A stretch of DNA of 64,000 bases, from contig NZ_CP015600.1 of the NCBI RefSeq assembly GCF_001647715.1, positions 5,890,001 to 5,954,000 of the forward strand, in the 5' to 3' direction. The DNA is from Pseudomonas antarctica (GTDB lineage: Bacteria > Pseudomonadota > Gammaproteobacteria > Pseudomonadales > Pseudomonadaceae). The position numbers and the translations under genes were made by a program. This document shows, one piece after another, positions 9,418-18,158 of the stretch. Below the pieces are notes generated by a model, which was given only the letters and a program-made list of their open reading frames with translations, searched no databases and was not told the DNA's origin. Positions within the stretch are counted from its first letter, which is position 1. Every line of letters begins with the position of its first letter.

Positions 9418-9596
9418 AGCCGCGCCAGTCGAATTTCTGGAAGGTGTTTGGTATTCCGCTTGGGATTGGTGTGCTCAGCGCGGCCGGGTTGTTTGCGGCG
9501 TTGCTGGGCGATGGGCTGTGGGATTCGCTCAGTTGGGTAGGCTTGGGGATTCCCGCTGTCATGGGTGTTTGGGCGTTGTGTAAGCGGCGCGGCTGA
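9414..9596 (+). CDS. Small two-helix membrane protein
   Basis: A 60-residue protein whose ATG overlaps the stop of the PepSY gene (ATGA), so the two are translationally coupled. Hydrophobic stretches about 14-30 and 40-54 predict two membrane helices, and the protein ends in CKRRG. Its position suggests an accessory subunit for the PepSY protein. I do not recognise a named family. Confidence 0.7.
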   Translation: MKPRQSNFWKVFGIPLGIGVLSAAGLFAALLGDGLWDSLSWVGLGIPAVMGVWALCKRRG

Positions 9597-9600
9597 GGGC

Positions 9601-9680
9601 GCCATCGCAGGCAAGCCAGCTCCCACCTTGGGCTGCGTTCACAATTCAAAATGTGGGAGCTGGCTTGCCTGCGATGAGGC
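9601..9680. repeat. REP doublet (REPIN), GTGGGAGCTGG type
   Basis: Arms TCGCAGGCAAGCCAGCTCCC and the inverted copy lie just after the PepSY-associated small gene. Confidence 0.9.
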
Positions 9681-9760
9681 CCTCAAAAACACCCAAAAAC
9701 CCCCTCGCCAGCCACGGCGCAACCCTCTAGGCTAGCCACTGCCCATTCAGAGGAATGCCC

Positions 9761-10390
9761 ATGTCCGTGCCCAGCATGACCTTGTTCCACAACCCCGCGT
9801 CACCGTTCGTTCGCAAAGTCCGCGTGCTGCTGGCCGAGACCGGCCAGCAGGACCGTGTGGCCCTGCAAGGTTGCATGCCGACACCGGTCCAGCCGGATGC
9901 GCAATTGGTGCAAGACAACCCCGTGGGCAAAATCCCGGCCCTGCGCCTGGCCGACGGCACAGTGCTGCACGACAGCCGGGTGATCCTCGATTACCTTGAC
10001 TACCAGCACGTCGGCAACCCGCTGATACCCCGCGACGGCGCGGCGCGCTGGCGCCGCCTGACCCTGGCCTCGATGGCCGACGGCATCATGGATGCCGCCG
10101 TGTTGGTGCGTTACGAGACGGCCATGCGCCCGGCGGAAAAGCACTGGGACCAGTGGCTGGACGAACAGCGCAAAAAGATTCGTCGCACCCTCGCAGCGCT
10201 TGAAGCCGATGCAATTGCCGAACTGGCCAGCCACTTCGACATCGCCTCCATCAGTGTGGCATGCGCCCTGGGCTACCTCGACTTCCGCCACCCAGACCTG
10301 CAATGGCGTGACGCTAATCCCAAGCTTGCCGCCTGGTATGCCGAGGTCAGCCAGCGGCCTTCGATGCTGCAGACCCAGCCACCGGTGTGA
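9761..10390 (+). CDS. Glutathione S-transferase family protein
   Basis: A 209-residue protein with an N-terminal thioredoxin-fold domain (TLFHNPASPFVRKVRVLL, then NPVGKIPALRLADGTVLHDS, the cis-Pro and gamma-glutamyl-binding region) and an all-helical C-terminal domain. The AGAGG ribosome-binding site at 9749-9753 is 7 bp before the ATG at 9761 and too close to the upstream ATG at 9755, so the later start is preferred. It sits alone between two REP doublets. The substrate is unknown; PAO1 has a GST gene in the equivalent position beside the fiu locus (from memory). Confidence 0.88.
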   Translation: MSVPSMTLFHNPASPFVRKVRVLLAETGQQDRVALQGCMPTPVQPDAQLVQDNPVGKIPALRLADGTVLHDSRVILDYLDYQHVGNPLIPRDGAARWRRLTLASMADGIMDAAVLVRYETAMRPAEKHWDQWLDEQRKKIRRTLAALEADAIAELASHFDIASISVACALGYLDFRHPDLQWRDANPKLAAWYAEVSQRPSMLQTQPPV

Positions 10391-10408
10391 CATTCATCCC
10401 CATCCATT

Positions 10409-10495
10409 GTGGGAGCGGGCTTGCCCGCGATTGCGGCGTGTCATTCAGTACATCTGTTTGTGACCCACCGCTTTCGCGGGTAAGCCCGCTCCCAC
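10409..10495. repeat. REP doublet (REPIN)
   Basis: Inverted arms GTGGGAGCGGGCTTGCCCGC and TCGCGGGTAAGCCCGCTCCC lie between the convergent GST and creD genes. Confidence 0.9.
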
Positions 10496-10576
10496 TTCGG
10501 AAGGTGACGGAGTTGAGGAATATGACGATTCTTGCGGCCAACTGCGCGCCCACCTGCTGATCCTCACGCAACCCGA

Positions 10577-11950
10577 TCATTGCACGGCCTCCAGATCAAA
10601 CTGCAGTGGCTCGCCCGCTTTGCGTTTGCCCACGCCATACCAGTCCAGTTTGCGCGTCAGCACCATCACCGTGCCGAGCAGGCCGAACAGCAACAGCGAG
10701 CCCATCAGCAGCGCGTAATCCTCGGCACTCAGCAACCCGTACAACAAGCCATACAACGCCGCCAACCCCGCCGAAAACCCCAGGCCGTGAGTGACGCTGC
10801 GCAGCACATGGCACACGTAGAAACCAATCAACAACACGCAAGCACTGGCGGATATCAAATACGCCAGCGCAAAACCCAGGTGCTCGGACAACGACAACAA
10901 CAGCAAGTAGAAGAACGCCAGGGCAACACCCACCAACGCGTATTGAATCGGGTGCACGGCCAGGTTCTTGAGCACTTCGAACAGGAAGAAGCCGGCAAAC
11001 GTCAGGGCGATAAACAGCAACGCGTATTTAATTGCTCGGTCGCTCTTGAGGTACTGGTCAACCGGGTCGATGAAGTTCACGCCGAAGCTGCGATTGGTGA
11101 AGTCTTCACAGCCCTGCCGGTCCAGGCAGGTTTGCAGGGCTTGTTCGAGGTTGGTGGAAAAAAACGAAGTCTGCCAGTTGGCGGTGAAGCCTTTATCGGT
11201 GACGTCTCGTTGAGCCGGGAGGAAGTTGCCGATAAAGCTCGGGTGCGGCCAGTTGGAGGCGAGGGATACCTGGCTGGTCTTGCCCACCGGCACCACTTGC
11301 AGCTGTTCAGTGCCTTGCAGGCGCAGGTCGAAAGCAAAGTCCACCTCGGCCGGTTTTTTGCTGTCCTGCTCGGGCAGCGTTACGTGCACGCCTTCCCCTA
11401 GCCAGTCCACTTGAGTGCCCGGCGAAAACTCCAGACGCTGGCTGCCCAGCTCCAGCGTCAGCGCGTTTTCGATACCGCGAATATCGCTGATACCCACCGC
11501 CAGAAACGCCGGTTCAAAGCGGTAATCAGCAAAGTCCTCGGTGATACCCAACTGCGCAGGCAGCTCAAAACGCCCGCTGATACGGTTGTCGGCATGGAAC
11601 AGCCGCGCTTGATAAATGCCCCGTGCGCGCAGCTCGGTCTGCACCTTGCCGTCGAGTTCAAAACGCTCCGGCAGGAAATACAGACGACCGCGCTCTTCAC
11701 GGGTTTGCTCGTAGCGTTTGTTGAGCTTTTCATTGAGTTTCCACTCGCGCACGGTCTTGCGATACGGCACCACCATCACCGGCCCGGTGACGCGCTGGCT
11801 GTAGCTGGAGCTGCGGGCGATGTCCATCAATACGCCATCGCGCAGTTGCTGACGGTCGCTGATGATGCCGTTGATCATCAGCAACGGAATCAGCAACAAC
11901 AGAATCAGCAGCGCAATTGCGCCAAGTTTGAAAAGCAGGCTGCGGTTCAT
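10577..11950 (-). CDS. creD: Inner-membrane protein CreD
   Basis: A 457-residue protein with an N-terminal helix (SLLFKLGAIALLILLLLIP), a large periplasmic domain (about 40-300) and a cluster of helices in the C-terminal third (ALLFIALTFAGFFLFEVL, YALVGVALAFFYLLLL, FSAGLAALYGLLYGLL). This is the CreD layout. CreD belongs to the CreBC regulon and affects envelope integrity and beta-lactam response in several gamma-proteobacteria. The ATG at 11950 has a GGAGAG site; the longer frame starts 14 codons upstream. It lies 51 bp after creC. Confidence 0.92.
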   Translation of the reverse strand: MNRSLLFKLGAIALLILLLLIPLLMINGIISDRQQLRDGVLMDIARSSSYSQRVTGPVMVVPYRKTVREWKLNEKLNKRYEQTREERGRLYFLPERFELDGKVQTELRARGIYQARLFHADNRISGRFELPAQLGITEDFADYRFEPAFLAVGISDIRGIENALTLELGSQRLEFSPGTQVDWLGEGVHVTLPEQDSKKPAEVDFAFDLRLQGTEQLQVVPVGKTSQVSLASNWPHPSFIGNFLPAQRDVTDKGFTANWQTSFFSTNLEQALQTCLDRQGCEDFTNRSFGVNFIDPVDQYLKSDRAIKYALLFIALTFAGFFLFEVLKNLAVHPIQYALVGVALAFFYLLLLSLSEHLGFALAYLISASACVLLIGFYVCHVLRSVTHGLGFSAGLAALYGLLYGLLSAEDYALLMGSLLLFGLLGTVMVLTRKLDWYGVGKRKAGEPLQFDLEAVQ

Positions 11951-12001
11951 GGGGCTCTCCCTGTTTTGATAGGCAGAGCGTGAGCCGCGCATATGGGCGA
12001 T

Positions 12002-13441
12002 TTATGTGGGCAATGTGGAGACTGTGTGGAGATGCAGCACCACTTGTACGCCGCCTTGCACGTTGCCGATCTGCAAAGCGCCGCCGTGCAGCTTCATCAC
12101 TTCTTCGACAAAGTTCAGGCCCAGGCCGGTGCTTTTACGCCCGCTGGCCGGGCGTGGCAGCGAGTAGAAACGTTCGCTCAGGCGTGGCAGGGCGTAGTCG
12201 GGAATCGGCGCCGCCTGGTTGAACAGGCTGACGTGTACGTCGTTGTGCTGGGTGTGCGCACTGAATTTCAACGCGCCGCCCGGTGGCGTGAAGTCCAGCG
12301 CGTTTTCCAGCAGATTGCCCAAGGCCTGGCGCAACAGAAAAGGCTCGCCAAACACCTTCACATCCCCAGCAATGGTCTGCTCCACCTGCAAGCCGGCGCC
12401 CTCAATACGTGCGCATTGGGCCTTGAGTACGTCATCAACCAGGGCGGCCAACGGCACACTGGTTTGCTCTTCCAGGCCCTGGCGTTGCTCCACTTGCGCC
12501 AGGTTCAGCAGGCGTTCGATCAACTGTTGCAGGCGCGCGCTTTCACTGTCGATATTGCCGACGAAACGCTGCTGCTGCTCGCGGGTCATGTCGCCCTGCA
12601 ACAGTTCCGCTGCGCCGCGAATCGCCGCCAGCGGGCTTTTCAGTTCGTGGGTCAGGGTGTGCACGTAATGCTCGACGTAGGCCTTGCCCTCCAACTGCGT
12701 GCGCATGTGCTCCACGGCGGTGGACAGTTGCTTGAGCTCGCCGCCACGGTAATGCGGCAGCTCGGCACGCCGCCCTTCGCTCACCGCCTGCGCGTAAGCC
12801 GTCAGCCGGTGCAGCGCAACGCTCAGCCACCACGACAACAGGGCGCCGAGCAGCAGGCCCATGACCACGAGCCCGGCGCCGTACCACAGCAGGCGGCGCT
12901 CGGTGCGGTCGACATAGGGCTGCAACGAACTGTTGGGCTTGGCCACGGTGACCACGCCGATGATTTGCCCGTTATCGCGGATCGGCGCACCAACGTGCAT
13001 CACCGACGAGGCGGGGTCATCCGGTTCGCTGCGCGTGGAGCGCGCGCCGTACTCGCCGCGCAGGGTCAGGTACACGTCGTTCCACTTGGAGTAGTCCTGG
13101 CCCACCGCTTCGCCCTTGGAGTCGAGCAGCACGATGCCCTTGGCGTCGGTCACGTAGATACGGTGGTTAACCTGGTTTTTCGGCAGGCCCCAAATGGTCG
13201 CGCCGGGCTGGCGATTGCCATAGGCCTTGAGCAGTTCGGCCCAATGGCTTTGGCCGAGGGTGTGGTTTTTCACGTCATCGCGCAGAATCTCGGCCAGCAG
13301 ATTGGCGGTGTCCACCAGGGTTTCTTCGGTGGACTGGCGCACGCCCGGGCGGATTTCCTTCATCACCGTGTTGAGCACGAAGTAGCCGGTCAGGCCGATA
13401 AACAGCGCATACACCAGGAAAATCCGCAGCCCCAGGCGCAT
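12002..13441 (-). CDS. creC: Sensor histidine kinase CreC
   Basis: A 479-residue kinase with an N-terminal helix, a periplasmic sensor (about 30-180), a second helix (about 187-207, LLWYGAGLVVMGLLLGALLSWWL) followed by a HAMP-like segment, the dimerisation box HELKSPLAAIRGAAELL with the phospho-accepting His, and the ATPase domain with GNLLENALDFTPPG and GLGLNFVEEVMKLHGG. It overlaps creB by 1 bp and should phosphorylate CreB. CreC responds to carbon source, and in Pseudomonas to PBP4 inhibition (known for the system). Confidence 0.93.
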   Translation of the reverse strand: MRLGLRIFLVYALFIGLTGYFVLNTVMKEIRPGVRQSTEETLVDTANLLAEILRDDVKNHTLGQSHWAELLKAYGNRQPGATIWGLPKNQVNHRIYVTDAKGIVLLDSKGEAVGQDYSKWNDVYLTLRGEYGARSTRSEPDDPASSVMHVGAPIRDNGQIIGVVTVAKPNSSLQPYVDRTERRLLWYGAGLVVMGLLLGALLSWWLSVALHRLTAYAQAVSEGRRAELPHYRGGELKQLSTAVEHMRTQLEGKAYVEHYVHTLTHELKSPLAAIRGAAELLQGDMTREQQQRFVGNIDSESARLQQLIERLLNLAQVEQRQGLEEQTSVPLAALVDDVLKAQCARIEGAGLQVEQTIAGDVKVFGEPFLLRQALGNLLENALDFTPPGGALKFSAHTQHNDVHVSLFNQAAPIPDYALPRLSERFYSLPRPASGRKSTGLGLNFVEEVMKLHGGALQIGNVQGGVQVVLHLHTVSTLPT

Positions 13442-14109
13442 CAGCTGTGGCTCGGGCTGTAGCTGTAGCCCAGGCCGCGATGGGTCTGGATTGGCTCCGC
13501 ATCGGCCGCGATACCACGCAGTTTGCTGCGCAAGCTCTTGATGTGGCTGTCAATATTGCGCTCGTAGCCGGCATCCGCCGCCACGCCCACCGCGTCGAGT
13601 AATTGCTCGCGGCTGAACACGCGTTCGGGTTGCTCGAGCAGGCTTTGCAGCAACCGGAATTCATGCCGGGTCAGGCTCAATGACTGCCCGCGATAACTGA
13701 TTTGCATGCGTTCCAGGTCCACCTGGAACACGGCGGGCGCCACACCTGGGCCGACGCGCTTGAGGATCGCCCGCACCCGCGCCGCCACTTCCCGTGGGCT
13801 GAACGGCTTGACCACATAATCGTCGGCGCCGATCTCCAGGCCCACCACACGGTCAATCTCGGCATCCCGGGCACTGAGGAACATCACCGGTACTTCGCTG
13901 AAACGGCGCAATTGCTTGCAGGTTTCAAAGCCGGTGATATCCGGCAAGCCGATGTCGAGGATGATCAGGTCGGCCGGTGTCTGGCGCTGATGGGCCAGCG
14001 CCTCCTGGCCGAGGCTCAGCCAGGTGGTGGTGAAGCCCTCGCCTTGCAGGGCGAAAACCAACGTGTCGGCTATCGCCGCTTCGTCTTCGACAATCAGGAT
14101 ATGCGGCAT
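13441..14109 (-). CDS. creB: Response regulator CreB
   Basis: A 222-residue OmpR-family regulator. The receiver domain (about 1-120) shows VEDEAAIAD, the phospho-accepting Asp in LIILDIGLPDI and the Lys of VVKPFSPRE. The C-terminal winged helix (about 130-220) includes LLQSLLEQPERVFSREQLL and YERNIDSHIKSLRSKLR. It is first in creBCD, and its TGA shares a base with the creC ATG. creA is not in the window. Confidence 0.93.
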   Translation of the reverse strand: MPHILIVEDEAAIADTLVFALQGEGFTTTWLSLGQEALAHQRQTPADLIILDIGLPDITGFETCKQLRRFSEVPVMFLSARDAEIDRVVGLEIGADDYVVKPFSPREVAARVRAILKRVGPGVAPAVFQVDLERMQISYRGQSLSLTRHEFRLLQSLLEQPERVFSREQLLDAVGVAADAGYERNIDSHIKSLRSKLRGIAADAEPIQTHRGLGYSYSPSHS

Positions 14110-14117
14110 GGGTTCAA

Positions 14118-14633
14118 TCAGCAGTCCGGTTTATCAGCGGTATAACGACGGGCCGGGTTTACCGCCGCGCCGAATTCACGCAGGGCCTTGGCGCCGATCA
14201 GCAGCGGGTAGTTGAAGCTGCTGCGGTCAGTAAGGTTGACCTCGACGGTGCGCTTGACGTTACCCAGGCACATTTCCAGGTCAATCACCGGGCGCTTGGC
14301 CACCGTGGCTTCGTCCTTGTCCTCGTCTTCGTCGGCGCGGCTCTTGATCTTGCTGATGCGCGAGACTTTATGTTCGTAGACCTTGTCGCTCGCATCCTTG
14401 CCGCCGAGTCGGAAGCGCACCCAGTCGTCGCCGTCACGCTGGAAGGTTTCGATGTTACGGGCCGACAGCGAGGCGGTCAGCGCGCCGGTGTCCATCTTGG
14501 CCTTGAAGGTTTCACCGATCTCCGGCAACTGGATGTATTCGTAGCGACCGTAAAGGGTCGGTTCGGCGGCCATGACAGGCAGGGCAGCCATAACGGGAAG
14601 AACCAGGGCGAACGCAGCAAGGAGCAATTTCAC
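14118..14633 (-). CDS. Retropepsin-like aspartic peptidase (RloA/RimB family, PF05618)
   Basis: A 171-residue secreted or periplasmic protein with a signal peptide ending near AALPVMAAEP. The motif KMDTGALTASLSA contains the D-T-G-A of retropepsin-like peptidases; family members were formerly called ATP-dependent zinc proteases. LLIGAKALREFGAAVNPARRY is the conserved C-terminal block. A central acidic/basic insert (SRADEDEDKDEATVAK) interrupts the fold. Its stop lies 8 bp from the creB start on the same strand, so it may be co-transcribed with creBCD. Substrate unknown. Confidence 0.82.
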   Translation of the reverse strand: MKLLLAAFALVLPVMAALPVMAAEPTLYGRYEYIQLPEIGETFKAKMDTGALTASLSARNIETFQRDGDDWVRFRLGGKDASDKVYEHKVSRISKIKSRADEDEDKDEATVAKRPVIDLEMCLGNVKRTVEVNLTDRSSFNYPLLIGAKALREFGAAVNPARRYTADKPDC

Positions 14634-14804
14634 GAAGTGATTTCCTCGAAAGAAGTAGGCGGATTCTAGACCGCAAAAGCCGGACTAAGTTAGTTCTCAA
14701 CCATACCGGGCGCAGTGTGAAACATTCGTGCGGCGATTTGCGATTTGGCCTCTCGACTCAGCTTGCTTATCATGGCCCGCCCACGTCGATTCCAAGAGTT
14801 ACTT

Positions 14805-15695
14805 ATGCGCCGCCTGCTCACCGGCTGTTTCGTCACACTGCTGTTATTGCTCAACACCCTGGTGCTGTTCGGCCCCTTGATGGTGTTTGCCCTGATCAAG
14901 TTGGTGGCCCGCGGGCGCTGTCGCGACTACGCGTCATGGGCGGTGATGTGGATCGCCGAAACCTGGGCCGAAATCGACAAGCTTATATTCTCCCGGTGCA
15001 CGCCCACTCAATGGGACATTCGCGGCGGCGGCGACCTGCGACGCGATACCTCTTACCTGGTGATCAGCAACCATCAGTCGTGGGTCGACATTCCAGCCCT
15101 GATCCAGGCGCTTAACCGCCGAACGCCGTTCTTCAAATTCTTCCTGAAAAAAGAGCTGATCTGGGTGCCCTTCCTTGGCCTGGCCTGGTGGGCACTGGAT
15201 TACCCGTTCATGAAACGCTACACCAAGGCGTTCCTGGCCAAGCACCCGGAACTGGCGGGCCAGGACCTGAAAATCACCCAGCAGGCCTGCGAGCTGTTCA
15301 AGCGCCAGCCGGTGACGGTGGTCAATTACCTGGAAGGCACGCGGTTCAGCGAGGCCAAACGCAAACAACAGGATTCGCCGTTCTCGCGGTTGCTCAAGCC
15401 CAAGGCGGGCGGCGTGGCGTTTGTGCTGGCGGCGCTGGGTGAACAGCTGGACGCGGTACTCGACGTGACCGTGGTCTATCCATCTCAAGAGCAGCAGCAA
15501 AAGATTCCGGGGTTCTGGGATTTGATCAGCGGCGCGGTGCCGAAAGTGATCATTGATATCCGCACCCATGCGCTGGACCCGGCGTTGTGGCAAGGGGACT
15601 ACGAGAACGATCCGGCGTTTCGCCAGACCGTCCAGAACTGGGTGAACCAGCTCTGGAGGGAAAAAGACCGGAGAATTGAGACGTTACTCAAATAA
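14805..15695 (+). CDS. Membrane acyltransferase, PlsC/YihG-like
   Basis: A 296-residue acyltransferase of the 1-acylglycerol-3-phosphate family. An N-terminal hydrophobic anchor (LLTGCFVTLLLLLNTLVLF, about 3-30) precedes catalytic motif I SNHQSWVDIPAL (H-x4-D) and motif III NYLEGTRFSEAKR. It should acylate lysophosphatidic acid at the inner membrane. YihG-type paralogues influence phospholipid acyl composition and sometimes swarming. The start at 14805 has an AAGAG site 8 bp upstream; the ATG at 14745 would add 20 residues of unlikely sequence. Confidence 0.88.
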   Translation: MRRLLTGCFVTLLLLLNTLVLFGPLMVFALIKLVARGRCRDYASWAVMWIAETWAEIDKLIFSRCTPTQWDIRGGGDLRRDTSYLVISNHQSWVDIPALIQALNRRTPFFKFFLKKELIWVPFLGLAWWALDYPFMKRYTKAFLAKHPELAGQDLKITQQACELFKRQPVTVVNYLEGTRFSEAKRKQQDSPFSRLLKPKAGGVAFVLAALGEQLDAVLDVTVVYPSQEQQQKIPGFWDLISGAVPKVIIDIRTHALDPALWQGDYENDPAFRQTVQNWVNQLWREKDRRIETLLK

Positions 15696-16121
15696 AGCCG
15701 TCTTATCGAATCAAATTGAGTTCTAACTAACGGGGAACACATTCTCCCCAAATGTTGAGTACAGGGTCATGAGACCCTTGGGGTTCTTGTGCCTTCGAGG
15801 TATTGGCCATTCCATTCTGGGCATTAGAGTGCCGCTGGTGCCCCATCAAACCTGTACCTAGGGGCTCCCGCGGGATGGCAGGGGGGTTGATCCAATACGA
15901 GACGCCAACTGGCAAATGTGAAGTTTTCATCGTGTCACCACTTAAATTCCAATGAATGAAACCTTCCAAGCCCGTGATTAGCGCAGCTTGAAAGGTCTCA
16001 ATCTGTGGCGCATCCGTTACGGCGGTTCCCTACAATTCAATACGCCTCATTACGTATGCTTTTTCATCTTTAGCATCAATAAAGTCATCGCCCCGTGTAT
16101 GAAATACACATTCAAACGTAT
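15696..16121. other. Low-GC intergenic region after the acyltransferase
   Basis: This 426 bp region is visibly more AT-rich than its surroundings. It holds a GGGGA/TCCCC inverted repeat (15732-15749), a possible small minus-strand ORF (15727-15930), and a GTGTAT-GAA-ATACAC hairpin (16095-16109) just past the DUF2780 stop. I see no tRNA, integrase or recognisable mobile element. Confidence 0.5.
15727..15930 (-). CDS. Possible small ORF of unknown function
   Basis: A 67-codon frame that could begin at the ATG at 15930 (MKTSHLPVGVSYWINPP) or 13 codons upstream. The product is Asn/Gln/His/Pro rich and has no recognisable domain, membrane helix or signal peptide. The local base composition is low in GC for this chromosome and the ribosome-binding site is weak. 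It may be a remnant of transferred DNA or not a gene at all. Confidence 0.3.
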   Translation of the reverse strand: MKTSHLPVGVSYWINPPAIPREPLGTGLMGHQRHSNAQNGMANTSKAQEPQGSHDPVLNIWGECVPR

Positions 16122-16691
16122 TTAGCTGCCAGTGCCCCAGGCCGAGGCCAGCTTGCCCAGCACCGACTGGTTGGCGCCCTGGCCACCCAGGTATTGCAGG
16201 ATCACCGGCGCAAACTTGCCGATCATGCTGTTATCCATGCCCAGCGCGCTGAACGCGGTGTTCAGGTCGCTGGTGTCCTTCACGTTACCCAGCACGCCGT
16301 CCAGGCCGCTGGTTTTGCTGCCGCCACTCTGGCCGAGCATCCCGCTCAAGGCGCCGAGGCTGCCCAGCGAGTTGCTCCCCGACAGTTGATCCAGGCCCGG
16401 CACGCTCTTGCCCAGTTGCGAATAGTCGGTGCCGCTCAGCTTGTTTTTGGCCAGGCCCAGCATGGCGCCAGTGCCGCCAACGGCTTGTTCCGGGGTAACG
16501 TTCAGTTGCGAGGTCAGGGCCTGCAACAGGCCAGCGGTCTGGGAGCTCGGCGCTGCGGCAGCCGCCTTATTGTTGCCCTGGGCACCGGATACGGCATTGG
16601 CCACATCACCGAGGCTGAAACCTGCGGCAAACACCGGGCTGGCGGCCACGGTCATCAGGCAGGACAGGGCAAAACCGCGTGAAATCTTCAT
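16122..16691 (-). CDS. DUF2780 secreted protein
   Basis: A 189-residue exported protein. The signal peptide ends around AASPVFAAGF, and the mature part is Gly/Ser/Ala/Leu rich with repeated short helices (LTSQLNVTPEQAVGGTGAML, LGALSGMLGQS). This is the DUF2780 (VcgC/VcgE-like) pattern; no function is established. The second Met is taken as the start. It is transcribed away from the ECF sigma gene. Confidence 0.8.
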   Translation of the reverse strand: MKISRGFALSCLMTVAASPVFAAGFSLGDVANAVSGAQGNNKAAAAAPSSQTAGLLQALTSQLNVTPEQAVGGTGAMLGLAKNKLSGTDYSQLGKSVPGLDQLSGSNSLGSLGALSGMLGQSGGSKTSGLDGVLGNVKDTSDLNTAFSALGMDNSMIGKFAPVILQYLGGQGANQSVLGKLASAWGTGS

Positions 16692-16842
16692 CAAGACAAC
16701 CTCTGAATGTAGGAGCTAAAAGCAGGCGTTTGACTGACAGTCCCGAAGGAATGTTCCCACTTACAGATTAGTTCAGAAAAAGCCGCATCCAAATGTCCCT
16801 GCTCCGCGTATATCCACCAAGCACCGCCCGGAGTTGGATGGA

Positions 16843-17469
16843 ATGAATGCTCAAGCTGGACTACCCTCTGCCTACCGTGCGCAGTCCCGTCGCCTTCGTC
16901 CGAGAGCCTGGAGAAGCCCTATTTCGATCAATGATGCTGACCCGTTGCGGCCGTTGCTGGCCCAATGCGCCCTGGGCAACCGCCAGGCGTTCGAAACCCT
17001 CTACCGCAGCGTCTCGCCACGGCTGCACGGTGTGGCGTTGCGGTTCATGGGGCGCTCGGACCTGGCCGAAGAGGTGTTGCAGGAAGCTTTCGTGCGCATC
17101 TGGTACAACGCTTCGCGCTACGAGGCGCACCTGGCGGCGCCGATGACCTGGATGGTCAATATCACCCGCAACCTGGCGATCGACCAATTGCGCAAACACC
17201 GCGAACAACCCTTGGCCGACGGCCAGCAGGACGCCATGCTCGACGACAGCCCCAGCGCCCACGAGCAACTCGACAGCGAACGCGAAGCCAGCGCACTGAA
17301 CCGTTGCCTGGACACCCTCGACGGCATGCAGCGTCAATCAATTACCGTGGCTTACTTTCAGGGCCTGTCGTGCTCGGAGTTGGCCGACCACTTGGCCGCG
17401 CCCCTGGGCTCGGTCAAATCCTGGATTCGCCGCGGCATGGAGCGCCTGCGCAGGTGCCTTGAATCATGA
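16843..17469 (+). CDS. ECF RNA polymerase sigma factor
   Basis: A sigma-70 family protein with region 2 (RQAFETLYRSVSPRLHGVAL, then LAEEVLQEAFVRIWYNASRY and PMTWMVNITRNLAIDQLRKH) and region 4 (MQRQSITVAYFQGLSCSELA, then SVKSWIRRGMERLRRCL). It overlaps the anti-sigma gene by 4 bp. The N-terminal boundary is uncertain. ATG 16843 has a GGAG about 9 bp upstream but gives a 26-residue Arg-rich leader that the fold does not need, and no ATG, GTG or TTG lies close to the conserved NDADPLRPLL. The partner is an RskA-like anti-sigma, so an envelope or redox stress role is possible. Confidence 0.85.
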   Translation: MNAQAGLPSAYRAQSRRLRPRAWRSPISINDADPLRPLLAQCALGNRQAFETLYRSVSPRLHGVALRFMGRSDLAEEVLQEAFVRIWYNASRYEAHLAAPMTWMVNITRNLAIDQLRKHREQPLADGQQDAMLDDSPSAHEQLDSEREASALNRCLDTLDGMQRQSITVAYFQGLSCSELADHLAAPLGSVKSWIRRGMERLRRCLES

Positions 17470-18143
17470 ACTACCAAACCACTGCCCTGCGCCGCGCCCT
17501 GGCTGCCGATTACGCTATCGGCCTAATGCCTGCTACCGCCCGTCGGCGCTTCGACGCCCTGTTATTGGAAGACGCCGCGCTGCGCGTCGAACTGGGCCAT
17601 TGGCAGGATGCACTCGCCAGCCTGACCGGCTCTTTGCCTGAGCGGCCGGTGCCGGACCATGTGTGGGCAGGCATCAAGGCGCGGATCGAGCCGCAAGTGC
17701 TGCACGTGCCGGCGAAGAAACCGTTCTGGATGAACTTTCGCCTGCTGGCGGCTGCATGCGCGGTCGTCGTCGCCGTGTTGGTCGGCGTGCTTTATCAGCG
17801 TGATATCGGCGCCGAGTACAACGCCACGCTGGTCGCGGCTAACCAGCAACCGGCGTTGCAGATCCAGGCGTTTGGCGATCACCTGCAAGTAGAGCCACTG
17901 TCGCTGGCGGCGGTAGAGCCAACGCGAGCGCTGGAGTTGTGGGCCATTGCACCCGGCGGCAAACCGATCTCTCTGGGGCTGGTGCCTACCTCGGGTAAAG
18001 GCCGAATCCAGTTGAGCCAGGCACAGCAAGCGTTGTTGAGCGCACCGCTGACCCTCGCCGTCAGCCTGGAACCACAAGGCGGCTCGCCCACCGGCCAACC
18101 CACCGGACCAGTGCTGTACCAAGGCGCACTGGCCTCCCGCTGA
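17466..18143 (+). CDS. RskA/anti-sigma-K type anti-sigma factor
   Basis: A 225-residue inner-membrane anti-sigma factor. The N-terminal zinc-less anti-sigma domain (LAADYAIGLMPATARRRFDAL, about 10-75) is cytoplasmic. One helix spans about 93-110 (LLAAACAVVVAVLVGVLY). The periplasmic RskA domain (about 115-225) includes ALELWAIAPGGKPISLGLVP. The ATG overlaps the sigma stop, and it should sequester that sigma factor. A REP-doublet array begins 15 bp after the stop. Confidence 0.88.
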   Translation: MNYQTTALRRALAADYAIGLMPATARRRFDALLLEDAALRVELGHWQDALASLTGSLPERPVPDHVWAGIKARIEPQVLHVPAKKPFWMNFRLLAAACAVVVAVLVGVLYQRDIGAEYNATLVAANQQPALQIQAFGDHLQVEPLSLAAVEPTRALELWAIAPGGKPISLGLVPTSGKGRIQLSQAQQALLSAPLTLAVSLEPQGGSPTGQPTGPVLYQGALASR

Positions 18144-18158
18144 CCCCTCTCAACACCT

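Noticed and set aside
12002-13462. Plus-strand open frame of 489 codons across creC
   Set aside because: The opposite strand encodes CreC with complete kinase motifs; the plus-strand frame is compositionally biased (Gln/His/Ala rich).
15727-15969. Insertion sequence or integrase remnant
   Set aside because: No inverted repeats, transposase or integrase motifs could be found in the region.
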